Shown: positions 7,971 through 15,822, counted from the first letter of the stretch. The stretch: 39,609 bases of DNA from Ruminococcus sp. (GCA_017411385.1 JAFQQF010000010.1:1-39609); one strand, 5' to 3'. Translations and numbers: made by a program. Notes: generated by a model not told the origin, from the sequence alone.

Positions 7971-7999
7971 ATTGTAAACGATTCATTAACAAAAAGCAA
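7971..7999 (-). promoter_or_regulatory. Probable promoter of the acyltransferase gene
   Basis: Minus strand TTGCTT (7999-7994), 17-bp spacer, TACAAT (7976-7971). It is divergent from, and close to, the hydrolase promoter at 8025. Confidence 0.55.
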
Positions 8000-8024
8000 T
8001 AGTAACTTAGAGGATTACAATTTA

Positions 8025-8053
8025 TTGAAATCCTGCATAAAAAGTGGTATAAT
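8025..8053 (+). promoter_or_regulatory. Promoter of the alpha/beta hydrolase gene
   Basis: TTGAAA (8025-8030), exactly 17 bp, perfect TATAAT (8048-8053). The predicted transcript starts near 8060. Any start codon upstream of that is therefore outside the mRNA, which decides the hydrolase start. Confidence 0.85.
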
Positions 8054-8090
8054 TACCCATCATAAAATAAAACTAAACGGAGATGGTATA

Positions 8091-9041
8091 GTGACATTTT
8101 TATGGATAGCTCTGGGCGTTGTTGTCTTTATAACCTTGCTTGTGCTTGTAACCTCCTTCGTGTGCTTTCGTATGGCCTTTTTTACAAATAGAAAAGAAAA
8201 CAAAAACGCTGACGAATACAGCATCCCCGAGGGTGAAATCTACGAGCCCTACAGAGAACAGATGGTAAACTGGATGAAAGAAGTCCGTGCTATGAAGTGC
8301 GAGGATGTAGAGATCACTTCCTTTGACGGACTTAAGCTCAGGGGCAAGTACTACGAATACCAAAAAGGTGCACCTGTAGAGCTTATGCTTCACGGATACC
8401 GAGGCAACGCAGAAAGAGATTTGTGCGGCGGAGTACAAAGATGCTTTGCACTTAAGAGAAACGTACTCATTGTAGACCAGAGAGCCAGCGGAAAAAGCGA
8501 AGGAAACGTTATTACCTTTGGTGTGAACGAAAGCAAAGATTGTCTGTCTTGGATTGATTTCATAATCAATCACTACGGCGAAGACTCTCGCATAATCCTC
8601 ACAGGCATATCAATGGGCGGTGCTACGGTGCTGATGGCAGCAGGCAAGGAGCTTCCAAAAAACGTAATCTGCGTGCTTGCAGATTGCCCCTATTCCTCAC
8701 CCAGAGCGATTATAAAAAAGGTTATCCACGATATGAAGCTTCCCGAAAATCTGCTTTTCCCTTTTGTAAAGCTGGGTGGCATTATATACGGACACTTCAA
8801 CATTGACGAAACAACACCGATGGAATCCATCTGCAAATGCAAGATACCTGTTATCTTCATCCACGGAGAGGCAGATGCCTATGTTCCCTGCCAGATGAGC
8901 CGTGATATGCACGACAAATGCACCTGTCCCAAGATAATCCTCACAGTCAAGGATGCAGGCCACGGCCTTGCATATCTTGTGGACCCGGAAAGCTACTTTA
9001 AAACTCTTAAGCTCTTCTGTGCCCAACAGGGAATCGAGTAA
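8091..9041 (+). CDS. Membrane-anchored alpha/beta hydrolase (serine esterase/peptidase fold)
   Basis: 316 residues from GTG 8091. An N-terminal membrane segment (residues 3-26) anchors the enzyme, with the hydrolase domain probably outside. The oxyanion region is LHGYRG (100-105), the nucleophile elbow is GISMGG (Ser174), the acid is in HGEADAYVP (Asp262) and the base is His291 in DAGHGLAY. This is the YqkD/BAAT-like family of alpha/beta hydrolases; the substrate is not predictable. An in-frame TTG at 8025 would give 338 residues but is itself the -35 box of the promoter. GTG 8091 has CGGAG 8 nt upstream. The gene is monocistronic and ends at a shared bidirectional terminator. Confidence 0.9.
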   Translation: MTFLWIALGVVVFITLLVLVTSFVCFRMAFFTNRKENKNADEYSIPEGEIYEPYREQMVNWMKEVRAMKCEDVEITSFDGLKLRGKYYEYQKGAPVELMLHGYRGNAERDLCGGVQRCFALKRNVLIVDQRASGKSEGNVITFGVNESKDCLSWIDFIINHYGEDSRIILTGISMGGATVLMAAGKELPKNVICVLADCPYSSPRAIIKKVIHDMKLPENLLFPFVKLGGIIYGHFNIDETTPMESICKCKIPVIFIHGEADAYVPCQMSRDMHDKCTCPKIILTVKDAGHGLAYLVDPESYFKTLKLFCAQQGIE

Positions 9042-9064
9042 AAGAAAAAAACAATGATATATAC

Positions 9065-9100
9065 AAAAAGACCTGTGATGCAATACATCACAGGTCTTTT
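9065..9100. terminator. Bidirectional terminator between convergent genes
   Basis: Eleven-bp stem GACCTGTGATG / CATCACAGGTC with a 5-nt loop, flanked by A5 on the left and T4 on the right. It can end both the hydrolase (plus) and the SPFH gene (minus). Confidence 0.92.
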
Positions 9101-9110
9101 ATATGCTTTT

Positions 9111-9917
9111 TTACTGATTTGCTCCGCCGTCGATATTTGTGATTACAGAGTCACTACCCATTGCCTGAGGAAGCTTACCGTCCCACTTATCGTAGAACTT
9201 GCTTCTGATAACCGCATCGCTCAGAGAAGCCTTGATAAGGGAGTTCGCATCCGCCTCAGCCTGAGCGCGAATACGGGTGGCTTCTGCCTCTGCCTCAGCG
9301 TTGGTAATTGCTGTCTGCTTCTCGGTTTCTGCCTTGAGAAGCTGCTGCTGTGCTACCTGCTTCTCCTCAATAGCGGTGATGAAAGCTTCTGAGAAATCGA
9401 AGTTGATAATGTTAACATCGGTTATATAAAGTCCGCTTGAGTTGAGCTTTTCGTTAAGTCCCTCTACCAATCCGTCAGATATAAGCGAACGGTTTGTAAC
9501 GCTCTCCTCAGCTGTATACTGAGCCGTAATTGCCTTGAGCACCTCGTTTACAGCAGGAGCAACAAGAACGGTTTCGTAATCTGCGCCGATATTCTTGTAA
9601 ATGCTGTAGGACTTGGCGGTATCAACTCGGTAGTTGATAGCAAGGGTTGTTGCAACAGTCTGCAAATCCTTTGAGAAAGCCTCTGTGTCAACCTCCAGTT
9701 TTACAATTCGGTTGTCAATCTTCACAACCTCCTGCACAAAGGGAGCCTTCACGTGCAAACCCTCCTGCAATACACCCTCGTTAACCTTACCGAGGGTTAC
9801 CACTACGCCTGTGTGTCCTGCCTCAACAATTGTAAAGCAGTTGAAAGCTGTAATCAGCAGCAAAAGAGCTGCCACACCAAGAATAACAAATGTTGTAATC
9901 TTCTTTGACTTTGTCAT
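9111..9917 (-). CDS. SPFH/Band 7 (prohibitin-like) membrane protein
   Basis: 268 residues from ATG 9917. One N-terminal membrane segment (TTFVILGVAALLLLITAF), then the SPFH domain starting FTIVEAGHTGVVVTLGKV and containing GLHVKAPFVQEVVKIDNR, typical of prohibitin homologues. A long Ala/Glu/Gln-rich coiled coil follows (residues ~185-235, EKQVAQQQLLKAETEKQ). SPFH proteins form large ring assemblies on membranes and affect membrane domains or proteases. Earlier in-frame ATGs at 9980 and 9938 are rejected: the first lies upstream of the -35/-10 boxes, and the second has no ribosome binding site, whereas ATG 9917 follows AAAGGAA. Confidence 0.92.
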   Translation of the reverse strand: MTKSKKITTFVILGVAALLLLITAFNCFTIVEAGHTGVVVTLGKVNEGVLQEGLHVKAPFVQEVVKIDNRIVKLEVDTEAFSKDLQTVATTLAINYRVDTAKSYSIYKNIGADYETVLVAPAVNEVLKAITAQYTAEESVTNRSLISDGLVEGLNEKLNSSGLYITDVNIINFDFSEAFITAIEEKQVAQQQLLKAETEKQTAITNAEAEAEATRIRAQAEADANSLIKASLSDAVIRSKFYDKWDGKLPQAMGSDSVITNIDGGANQ

Positions 9918-9948
9918 AAATAAATTCCTTTCGTAATTCATTGTATAC

Positions 9949-9977
9949 AATATACCACATAATGTTTCAATTTGCAA
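9949..9977 (-). promoter_or_regulatory. Promoter of the SPFH gene
   Basis: Minus strand TTGCAA (9977-9972), 17 bp, TATATT (9954-9949). A second register, TTGAAA-17-TATACA, is shifted by 8 bp and also possible. Confidence 0.6.
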
Positions 9978-10068
9978 CATTTAAGCATTAAATCCCTGTA
10001 AAATAAATATGAATAAACCGTATACATTACCTGTCAAAGCAAACACTACACAGCAGGGAGGTATGATA

Positions 10069-10248
10069 ATGAACAAAACAGAACTGCCTGTTGGATTTTC
10101 AATGGCATTAGCACAAAACCCCGAGGCGATGCAGAAGTTTGCATCCCTCAGCGAGGATAAACAACAAGCGATAATAAACGGAACACATGCAGTATCCTCA
10201 AAGAAAGAAATGCACAGATATATAGAAAACATAAAATCAATATGCTGA
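10069..10248 (+). CDS. Small conserved protein resembling the C-terminal tail of YdeI/OmdA proteins
   Basis: 59 residues. The core LPVGFSMALAQNPEAMQKF, followed by LSEDKQQAIINGTHAVSSK and a terminal helix, matches a short protein common in Firmicutes that also forms the C-terminal domain of YdeI-like (OmpD-associated) proteins. Function unknown. The start is the second of two nearby ATGs: GGGAGG is 7 nt from ATG 10069 but only 4 nt or less from the earlier in-frame ATG. No good promoter was found in the ~90 bp shared with the divergent SPFH gene. It ends at a GC-rich hairpin. Confidence 0.75.
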   Translation: MNKTELPVGFSMALAQNPEAMQKFASLSEDKQQAIINGTHAVSSKKEMHRYIENIKSIC

Positions 10249-10259
10249 ACAAAAGCAAT

Positions 10260-10293
10260 AAACCGCCGCTTGCAGTTTTGCAGACGGCGGTTT
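10260..10293. terminator. Hairpin terminator between convergent genes
   Basis: Stem AAACCGCCG / CGGCGGTTT enclosing an inner TGCA..TGCA pairing, with TTTGTTT on the right. It lies between the small plus-strand gene and the XRE gene stop and probably serves both, more clearly the plus one. Confidence 0.7.
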
Positions 10294-10295
10294 GT

Positions 10296-10991
10296 TTAAA
10301 TCTGTTCAATTTTTCTTCTTTTGTTTTTCAGTATAAAAAACTCTGTGATTATATCCGCAAGGAGTATCACCCACAGTCGGATACAAATATACAAAGGTGT
10401 AGTGACATACTCCTGCAATGTGTATATGTCGTTTGGATTAATAATAGCAAACAAGACACCTATCCCAAACACAGATATGGTAAGCACCCCTGCATAGATG
10501 AGCTTTTTTCTTGTTGGCAGATATGTTTTTGTAGCGAGTATCACTGCCAGAAGCCCTGCATATCCCCAGAAGGATAGTGCAATATTCACCGCATCCACAG
10601 CTTTGATTTTGTCCCACAAGGACATCTTCATCAAAAGATTCATAAGCTCATCGGAGTGAACCTCTCCATCGTTGACAGGATAAAACATATCTGCATAAGT
10701 AAGCATAAAAGCACTTGCAAAGTTAAGCAAAAACACAACCACCGCCAAAGACAAAGCCACAATACACACAGCCTTATATGCTTTGACAGTTTTTTTCTTG
10801 CCGTAAAGGATGTCATTTATATCTGTGTTATAAACCTTGCACAAGCTTATGAGCATATCAATATCGGGCTGACTTCTGCCGGACTCATAGTGGGAAAGTG
10901 CTTGCCTTGTAATTCCTACCTTCTGAGCTACCTGCTCTTGAGTTAAGCCCAAGTCAAGCCGAGCGCCTTTTAAATTATCATTAATTTTCAT
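10296..10991 (-). CDS. XRE-family DNA-binding regulator with membrane domain
   Basis: 231 residues. Residues ~3-60 are a Cro/C1-type helix-turn-helix (LGLTQEQVAQKVGITRQALSHYESGRSQP). Four hydrophobic segments follow (VCIVALSLAVVVFLLNFASA; ALSFWGYAGLLAVILAT; YAGVLTISVFGIGVLFAI; LYICIRLWVILLADIITEFF). A DNA-binding domain tethered to the membrane is common in Firmicutes and could respond to envelope state; target and signal are unknown. ATG 10991 is chosen because AGAGGTG lies 7 nt before it, while a GTG three codons earlier overlaps that site. A promoter and a short inverted repeat lie upstream. Confidence 0.88.
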   Translation of the reverse strand: MKINDNLKGARLDLGLTQEQVAQKVGITRQALSHYESGRSQPDIDMLISLCKVYNTDINDILYGKKKTVKAYKAVCIVALSLAVVVFLLNFASAFMLTYADMFYPVNDGEVHSDELMNLLMKMSLWDKIKAVDAVNIALSFWGYAGLLAVILATKTYLPTRKKLIYAGVLTISVFGIGVLFAIINPNDIYTLQEYVTTPLYICIRLWVILLADIITEFFILKNKRRKIEQI

Positions 10992-11012
10992 AAAGCTCAC
11001 CTCTGAGCCCAG

Positions 11013-11055
11013 TATATAAACATATCTAATATAAAGTCAAGCAACAATCTGTTGC
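11013..11055 (-). promoter_or_regulatory. Promoter of the XRE gene with adjacent inverted repeat
   Basis: Minus strand TTGACT (11040-11035), 16 bp, TATATA (11018-11013). Directly upstream of the -35, GCAAC-aatct-GTTGC (11041-11055) is a 5-bp inverted repeat that could be an operator for the regulator itself, or a weak terminator of the lipoprotein gene. Confidence 0.6.
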
Positions 11056-11079
11056 ACCCGATGTTTATGGGAGCTTTCA

Positions 11080-11670
11080 CTAATCTGCGTAGTCAAAATC
11101 CTCCACAAGCTCATTGGTTTTTCTGCTGTAGAGTCTGCCGTTTTCAGAGTAAAAGTGCTTGTTCTCCTCAGAACAATTAATACTCACCACAGGATGGTAA
11201 TAAACTACACTGCCGTCATCCTCAATATGAGTATAATATTCATTCTCAACGTACACAATGCTATCCACATTTTTACCGATATTAAGCACATAGGGCAAAT
11301 CCACAATCTTATACCCTACCTCATCTATTGTTGAGATTTCTATGTAGTTTTCTTCATCAGAAGAGCTTATATGCAAAGCATCGATACCAAAGTAAAAAGG
11401 TGTAGGAAAGCCTCTGCCATAGTATCCGCCTATGTGCTTTATGGGTTTACCCTCATACTCATCAGGAATGGTTATCTCCATACCGTATGTATATTCTTCG
11501 CATGTATAAGGTCCCGCAAAGCAACAACCAGCGGTGTCATTGATACAAATATGCAGATTTTCAACATATACGGATTCAGCATACAAAAGTGAAAGGTCTT
11601 CGAGTAATTTACAGCCTGTAAAGCTAAACATAACAATCAATGCGAATATAAACGCAAGCAATCTTTTCAC
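11080..11670 (-). CDS. Predicted lipoprotein of unknown function
   Basis: About 196 residues. A short basic N-terminus, a hydrophobic core and the lipobox FTGC at residues ~17-20 predict a lipid-anchored surface protein. The mature part is acidic and rich in Tyr, Glu and Asp, and its two Cys in AGCCF could pair. The pattern DDGSVVYYHPVVSINCSEENKHFYSENGRLYSRKT resembles the short beta segments of BspA-like LRR linkers, but no repeat array is seen. Start: GTG 11670 has GAGGTG 7 nt before it, while a GTG at 11685 overlaps that site. It follows the Cys-cluster gene by ~40 nt and may be in the same operon. Family not recognised. Confidence 0.7.
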   Translation of the reverse strand: MKRLLAFIFALIVMFSFTGCKLLEDLSLLYAESVYVENLHICINDTAGCCFAGPYTCEEYTYGMEITIPDEYEGKPIKHIGGYYGRGFPTPFYFGIDALHISSSDEENYIEISTIDEVGYKIVDLPYVLNIGKNVDSIVYVENEYYTHIEDDGSVVYYHPVVSINCSEENKHFYSENGRLYSRKTNELVEDFDYAD

Positions 11671-11709
11671 AGTAATACACCTCACAATAAGTCAATGTAT
11701 CAGCTCTGC

Positions 11710-12192
11710 TTACTCCCCTAAAAACTCAGCATAGGTATCTATTTCTTCGGTAGACTTACGCAGAAATTCACGGCATTTTTCATCCTTTGCAAGGATTTTG
11801 CCCACCCTTTTCACAGCCTTGAAAAATCTTTTATCAAAGAGGATTTCCTCTGAATGTGTAAGTAGGGGGCACAGCCTCTTTGCCCTAAAATCAGGCTCAA
11901 CGAAAACTTTGCCATTATCATCAATTGTAGGAAAAAACGGAAAAATCCTGCAGGCAAGAGGGCGCTCATTACGATTGCAGCTGCCGTCGCATACAACAAG
12001 CCTGTCCCCCGTCTTAAGATAAGTTACAGGAAGGCAGGTTTCTTCAAAAGGAAACAGCCTCATTCCTGTGTCACTGTCACCTTTGCAACAGGCACCTGCG
12101 CACAGCTTTCCGCAATCAGCTTTAAGCGGTGTCAGCTCCCCCATCACTTTGAATATCTTTTGATACATCTTTTTATAGTCGGTACTACTCAT
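11710..12192 (-). CDS. YkgJ-like Cys-cluster (zinc/iron-chelating) protein
   Basis: 160 residues with a conserved pattern of cysteines: ADCGKLCAGACCKG near residue 30, then VVCDGSCNRNERPLACRIFPFFP, and a later RLCPLL. This matches the YkgJ/CxxCxxCC group, proposed to bind a zinc or iron-sulfur cluster. The molecular role is not established. ATG 12192 is preferred over ATG 12207 because GCGGGGTGG lies between them, and because 12192 overlaps the TGA of the upstream DUF2752 gene as ATGA, a translational-coupling arrangement. Confidence 0.78.
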   Translation of the reverse strand: MSSTDYKKMYQKIFKVMGELTPLKADCGKLCAGACCKGDSDTGMRLFPFEETCLPVTYLKTGDRLVVCDGSCNRNERPLACRIFPFFPTIDDNGKVFVEPDFRAKRLCPLLTHSEEILFDKRFFKAVKRVGKILAKDEKCREFLRKSTEEIDTYAEFLGE

Positions 12193-12548
12193 AAAACCAC
12201 CCCGCATATCTTCACAATCCAGTTTATCAGAAAACCTGCACCAATGAGCACAAGCACCAAGCTGTCAAGCCATTTAGCTTTAAAAAGCTTCCAGTCAAAA
12301 AGATAGTAAAGAAGCAGTACGGGCACCGACCAGAACATAGGATGCATAGAAAAAGCACCGTAGAAATCCAAATGCAGGAGGCTTATGTATGCTCTCGTCA
12401 TACCGCACGAGGGACATGGAATATTAAGAAGCAAATCAAACACACAGGGGATATCAAAGATTTTATAAACTGCAAGAACAATGCAGAGAATAAGTAGAGT
12501 CAACGCTTTATCGCGGATATTATTGATTTTTACATCTGCAAGCTTCAT
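12189..12548 (-). CDS. DUF2752 family small membrane protein
   Basis: 119 residues. The signature NIPCPSCGMTRAYISLLH of DUF2752 is present. Three membrane segments follow the family pattern (LTLLILCIVLAVYKIF; MFWSVPVLLLYYLF; LVLVLIGAGFLINWIV). Function unknown. Expressed from a strong promoter at 12573-12601 and coupled to the Cys-cluster gene by a 4-nt overlap. ATG 12548 is preferred over ATG 12584, which lies close to the -10 box, so little or no leader would precede it. Confidence 0.85.
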   Translation of the reverse strand: MKLADVKINNIRDKALTLLILCIVLAVYKIFDIPCVFDLLLNIPCPSCGMTRAYISLLHLDFYGAFSMHPMFWSVPVLLLYYLFDWKLFKAKWLDSLVLVLIGAGFLINWIVKICGVVL

Positions 12549-12572
12549 TTCACCACTTCCCTTCTTTAAAAA

Positions 12573-12601
12573 ATTATACACCAATAAGCCAAGATATTCA
12601 A
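12573..12601 (-). promoter_or_regulatory. Promoter of the DUF2752 operon
   Basis: Minus strand TTGAAT (12601-12596), 17 bp, perfect TATAAT (12578-12573). Confidence 0.75.
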
Positions 12602-12636
12602 CTATACAACAAACTTCCCAAAACTCTGTCAGAAAA

Positions 12637-12667
12637 ACAAAAAAGCAGACCGCAAAACACGGTCTGC
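12637..12667 (-). terminator. Intrinsic terminator of the small TM2-like gene
   Basis: Eight-bp stem GCAGACCG / CGGTCTGC with a 7-nt loop, then TTTTTTGTTTTT on the minus strand, 22 nt past the stop at 12690. Confidence 0.9.
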
Positions 12668-12689
12668 CTGATTGTACTGAAAAAGCTGA

Positions 12690-12932
12690 TTATGCGGGGA
12701 TACCGCTTGTGATAGTAGCCTTCTTCTCGTTGAACTCTTCCTCTGTCATCTTGAGAATCTGGATGCCAAGGATGATACCCTTAATCTCGTTGATGATACC
12801 GATAACACCGCAAGAAACGATGCCCAGAACGATTCTGAGGATACCTGTCTTAACGTTACCCTGCATAAAGTTGGGAACACCGATAGAATTGAAAACGATG
12901 CACATAATACCAAATAAAACTTTGTTGTTCAT
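12690..12932 (-). CDS. Small membrane protein, TM2-domain-like
   Basis: 80 residues with two hydrophobic segments (VLFGIMCIVFNSIGVPNF and ILRIVLGIVSCGVIGIINEIKGIILGI) and a charged tail EEEFNEKKA. Similar short proteins (NSIGVPNFMQGNVKTGILRI) are widespread in Clostridia and are grouped near the TM2 family. Function unknown. It has an AGGAGG ribosome binding site and a perfect consensus promoter, which implies strong expression, and it stands alone between that promoter and its own terminator. Confidence 0.8.
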   Translation of the reverse strand: MNNKVLFGIMCIVFNSIGVPNFMQGNVKTGILRIVLGIVSCGVIGIINEIKGIILGIQILKMTEEEFNEKKATITSGIPA

Positions 12933-12962
12933 AAGAAAATACCTCCTATTTGATTTGCGATA

Positions 12963-12991
12963 ATTATATCACGTATTATTGCTACTGTCAA
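12963..12991 (-). promoter_or_regulatory. Perfect consensus promoter for the TM2-like gene
   Basis: Minus strand TTGACA (12991-12986), exactly 17 bp, TATAAT (12968-12963). Both boxes match the housekeeping sigma consensus without error. Confidence 0.92.
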
Positions 12992-13035
12992 CAATAATTG
13001 ACAACTTTCGCACAAAAGATAATTATTGCTATTAC

Positions 13036-13800
13036 TTATTGTTCTATCTGTTTCTTTGTCCTCAAATCCTTAATTAACCAAGGCAGATACATAACAAAAA
13101 ACAGAGCTGAAACCACCGCCGCCATGATAATAAGACGTAATGCAAAGTTCGAGGGCAACACGTCAAGTATGGATGGCGTAGACTCGGGGCGTGCCATAAA
13201 CAGATAGTTGGCACCCTCTCCCAGCATATCGTTGGTAAAGTATGCAACAACCGCAAGTAAAGCCAAGGCTATGTAGGACTTTAGCATAGAACGCCAAGTC
13301 GGTCTGAATTTATGGACAAAAATCATATAGAAAATAGCAATGAAGCCTAAGAGATGCTCTGCCCAGAATTGATAGTATCTAAAGCGTGTGGGACCCGTGA
13401 AGCTTATAACAGTCGGAGTTGCAAGAGCGAACACCGAACCGCACAAAAGCCAGAAGTAGGATATATCAAATAACGTCTGAGATTTACCCACCACCATAAA
13501 ACTGCAGAACACCACAGCCCAACCGCAAACGGTAATGGGCAGATGGTCAATGGGATTCGGTCCCAGTGAAGGCACTGCTACCAAACGCCAATAGTACGCC
13601 ATTTCAGAAATAATCAGTGCAAAGGCTAAGATATAACGAATTGATTTTTCGTATTTCCACTCTCGGATTTTATCCCGCAGAAAGTAAACAAGAAATATTA
13701 CACCAGTAGCCAAAAGAATCGGCAAAAAGTGTGCAAGTGTGAAATTTTCAAATTCTACATTCTCGCCCTTTCCAAAAAAGTAAATTAAAAATTCCTTCAT
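13036..13800 (-). CDS. YwaF-like (TIGR02206) integral membrane protein
   Basis: 254 residues with six or seven membrane segments. The TIGR02206/YwaF pattern is visible: FTLAHFLPILLATGVIF near the start, WRLV..LPITVCGWAVVFCSFMV, SYFWLLCGSVFALATP and RYYQFWAEHLLGFIAI. The biochemical role of the family is not known. The ribosome binding site AGAGGTG precedes the ATG. It has its own promoter (13822-13850). Confidence 0.85.
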   Translation of the reverse strand: MKEFLIYFFGKGENVEFENFTLAHFLPILLATGVIFLVYFLRDKIREWKYEKSIRYILAFALIISEMAYYWRLVAVPSLGPNPIDHLPITVCGWAVVFCSFMVVGKSQTLFDISYFWLLCGSVFALATPTVISFTGPTRFRYYQFWAEHLLGFIAIFYMIFVHKFRPTWRSMLKSYIALALLAVVAYFTNDMLGEGANYLFMARPESTPSILDVLPSNFALRLIIMAAVVSALFFVMYLPWLIKDLRTKKQIEQ

Positions 13801-13821
13801 TTTTTCACCTCTTAATAAATA

Positions 13822-13850
13822 ATACTACCATATTCTTAAAAATATTACAA
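13822..13850 (-). promoter_or_regulatory. Probable promoter of the YwaF-like gene
   Basis: Minus strand TTGTAA (13850-13845), 17 bp, TAGTAT (13827-13822), with TGG in front giving an extended -10. Confidence 0.55.
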
Positions 13851-13865
13851 CCTAAGAAAAGGAAA

Positions 13866-13888
13866 ACAGCAGAGATAAACTCTGCTGT
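13866..13888 (-). terminator. Intrinsic terminator of the CapE-like gene
   Basis: Eight-bp perfect stem ACAGCAGA / TCTGCTGT followed on the minus strand by a U-rich tail TTTCCTTTTCTT, 85 nt beyond the stop at 13973. Confidence 0.8.
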
Positions 13889-13972
13889 CTTATAATCATC
13901 CTTGTAGATTATTGTTTGCACGATGCAAAGGTATTGTGCCCTTACAAACACCAATGCAAAACCACAATATAC

Positions 13973-15010
13973 TCATCGGTTTTTTAAAGCTTCCTGCACA
14001 TAATCGGTGGTGAGAATCTTTTCAACTACACCCTCAACGTCTAACAGACGGGTATTGTGGCTGGTATAGGACTCGTCTGCCTCGGTGTGTACCTCTCCCT
14101 TAACCACAAACTTGTCATAGTTAAGGTCACGGCTATCTGCCGCTACGCGGAAATAGTCGCCCATATCCTCAGCTCTGAGTCGCTCTTCACGTGTCATCAG
14201 GGTTTCGTAGAGCTTCTCGCCGTGTCGTGTACCGATAATCTTGGTACCTGTATCACCAAAAAGCTTCTGAACCGCCTGTGCCAACACACCAATAGTCGAG
14301 GCATCTGCCTTCTGAATGAAAAGGTCGCCGGGGTTAGCGTTCTCAAAAGCAAACTTCACAAGGTCCACCGCCTCATCGAGGTTCATCAGGAAACGAGTCA
14401 TTTCAGGGTTGGTGATTGTGATAGGATTACCCGCTTTAATCTGGTCGATAAACAGCGGAATTACCGAACCGCGGCTGCACATTACGTTTCCGTAACGAGT
14501 ACAGCAAATAACCGTACCTCCCCGTTCAGCTGCAACACGTGCATTAGCGTAAATAACATGCTCCATCATCGCCTTGGAAATTCCCATTGCATTAATCGGA
14601 TAAGCAGCCTTGTCTGTAGAAAGGCAAACAACACGCTTTACCCCGCAGTCAATAGCCGCGTGCAGCAAATTGTCGGTACCCTCTACATTGGTACGCACTG
14701 CCTCCATGGGGAAGAATTCACAGCTTGGAACCTGCTTTAATGCCGCCGCATGGAACACATAGTCCACACCCCACATAGCATCCTTAACAGACTGGGCATT
14801 GCGAACGTCACCAATATGGAATTTAACCTTATTTGCGTATTGAGGGAAGCGAGTCTGCAAATCGTGACGCATATCATCCTGCTTTTTCTCATCGCGGGAG
14901 AAAATACGGATTTCTCCTATATCACTTGCCAAAAAATGCTTGAGTACGGTATTACCAAATGAACCTGTACCACCTGTTATCATTAATGTTGCATTATTAA
15001 AACTACTCAT
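13973..15010 (-). CDS. capE: CapE/FnlA-type UDP-N-acetylglucosamine 4,6-dehydratase (5-inverting)
   Basis: 345 residues, an extended short-chain dehydrogenase. The NAD(P) loop is TGGTGSFG (12-19). STDKAAYPINAMGISK (131-146) carries the active-site region with Met142 where classical members have Tyr, followed by Lys146; Met at this place is a known trait of CapE-type dehydratases. LKQVPSCEFFPMEAV and TRYGNVMCSRGSVIPLF are further family blocks. The enzyme makes UDP-2-acetamido-2,6-dideoxy-beta-L-arabino-hexos-4-ulose, a precursor of L-FucNAc-type sugars for capsule or glycans. The usual partners (capF/capG) are not next to it, so it is an orphan here. A strong promoter lies upstream and a terminator downstream. 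Confidence 0.87.
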   Translation of the reverse strand: MSSFNNATLMITGGTGSFGNTVLKHFLASDIGEIRIFSRDEKKQDDMRHDLQTRFPQYANKVKFHIGDVRNAQSVKDAMWGVDYVFHAAALKQVPSCEFFPMEAVRTNVEGTDNLLHAAIDCGVKRVVCLSTDKAAYPINAMGISKAMMEHVIYANARVAAERGGTVICCTRYGNVMCSRGSVIPLFIDQIKAGNPITITNPEMTRFLMNLDEAVDLVKFAFENANPGDLFIQKADASTIGVLAQAVQKLFGDTGTKIIGTRHGEKLYETLMTREERLRAEDMGDYFRVAADSRDLNYDKFVVKGEVHTEADESYTSHNTRLLDVEGVVEKILTTDYVQEALKNR

Positions 15011-15051
15011 ATATATCTACCTTATTAAAGAATAATTGTAAAGACAAGTTC

Positions 15052-15080
15052 ATTATATACACATTTTTATTTAAAGTCAA
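15052..15080 (-). promoter_or_regulatory. Promoter of the CapE-like gene
   Basis: Minus strand TTGACT (15080-15075), 17 bp, perfect TATAAT (15057-15052). Confidence 0.85.
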
Positions 15081-15225
15081 TATAAGAAGAATGCCGTAAA
15101 AATATCCTACAGTATGCACACGAACAACTGTGCAAGAGAAAAAATTTTAAGCTTAATACTTTCACTTTTCCTAAACAAATTTTTTAAAAATTTGAAAAAC
15201 TATGCATCCAAAAACTGAAAACAGT

Positions 15226-15234
15226 TGTTATAAT
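15226..15234 (+). promoter_or_regulatory. Extended -10 promoter of the second ECF sigma operon
   Basis: TGTTATAAT (15226-15234) is a full extended -10. No -35 match is seen 17 bp upstream. It lies downstream of an in-frame ATG at 15202, which therefore cannot be the sigma gene start. Confidence 0.6.
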
Positions 15235-15279
15235 AGTAGAAGTGCTTCAGAACAGCAACCGAAAGAAAGGGTGAAATCA

Positions 15280-15822
15280 TTGAAAGACGGACTTTTACAA
15301 AGACTGAAAAAACACGACGAAAAAGCATTGGAAGCAATAATGGACCAATATACCAATCTGGTAGTTAAAGTCATCCTGAATATATCAAATGGAAGCCTTT
15401 CTACTGAGGATATTGAAGAAACAACAGCAGACGTTTTTGTTACATTATGGAACAATGCAGATAAGGTGCTCGAAGGCAAGCTGAAAGGTTATATCTGCAG
15501 TATTGCAAGAACCCGCACTCTGAATAAAATAGCAGCTACCACTAAAAAAACCGTTCTCAATATTGATGATTACGACCCCGAGGATGATTTCTCCATTGAA
15601 TACGCAACCGAGGAAAAGGACATACACAGGGAATTGCGTGAGATTATAAGCGATATCCGTATGCCTGACAGAGAAATCCTCATCAGATATTATTACTATA
15701 ACCAGAGCGTTTCACAGATTTCTAACATAATGGGAATCAACCTTGCAACCGTAAAATCAAAGCTCAAGCGTACCCGAGAGAAAATCAAAGCATTACTAAC
15801 CGAAAGGAGTTACACATTATGA
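15280..15822 (+). CDS. ECF-type RNA polymerase sigma factor
   Basis: About 180 residues from TTG 15280. Region 2 is seen as HDEKALEAIMDQYTNLV, then TEDIEETTADVFVTLW and LKGYICSIARTRTLNK. Region 4 is IRMPDREILIRYYYYN followed by VSQISNIMGINLATVKSKL. It redirects RNA polymerase to an unknown regulon. The start is chosen because GAAAGGG lies 6 nt ahead and because the ATG at 15202 is upstream of the probable -10. Its TGA overlaps the ATG of the next gene (ATGA), the coupling typical of sigma/anti-sigma pairs. Confidence 0.88.
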   Translation: MKDGLLQRLKKHDEKALEAIMDQYTNLVVKVILNISNGSLSTEDIEETTADVFVTLWNNADKVLEGKLKGYICSIARTRTLNKIAATTKKTVLNIDDYDPEDDFSIEYATEEKDIHRELREIISDIRMPDREILIRYYYYNQSVSQISNIMGINLATVKSKLKRTREKIKALLTERSYTL

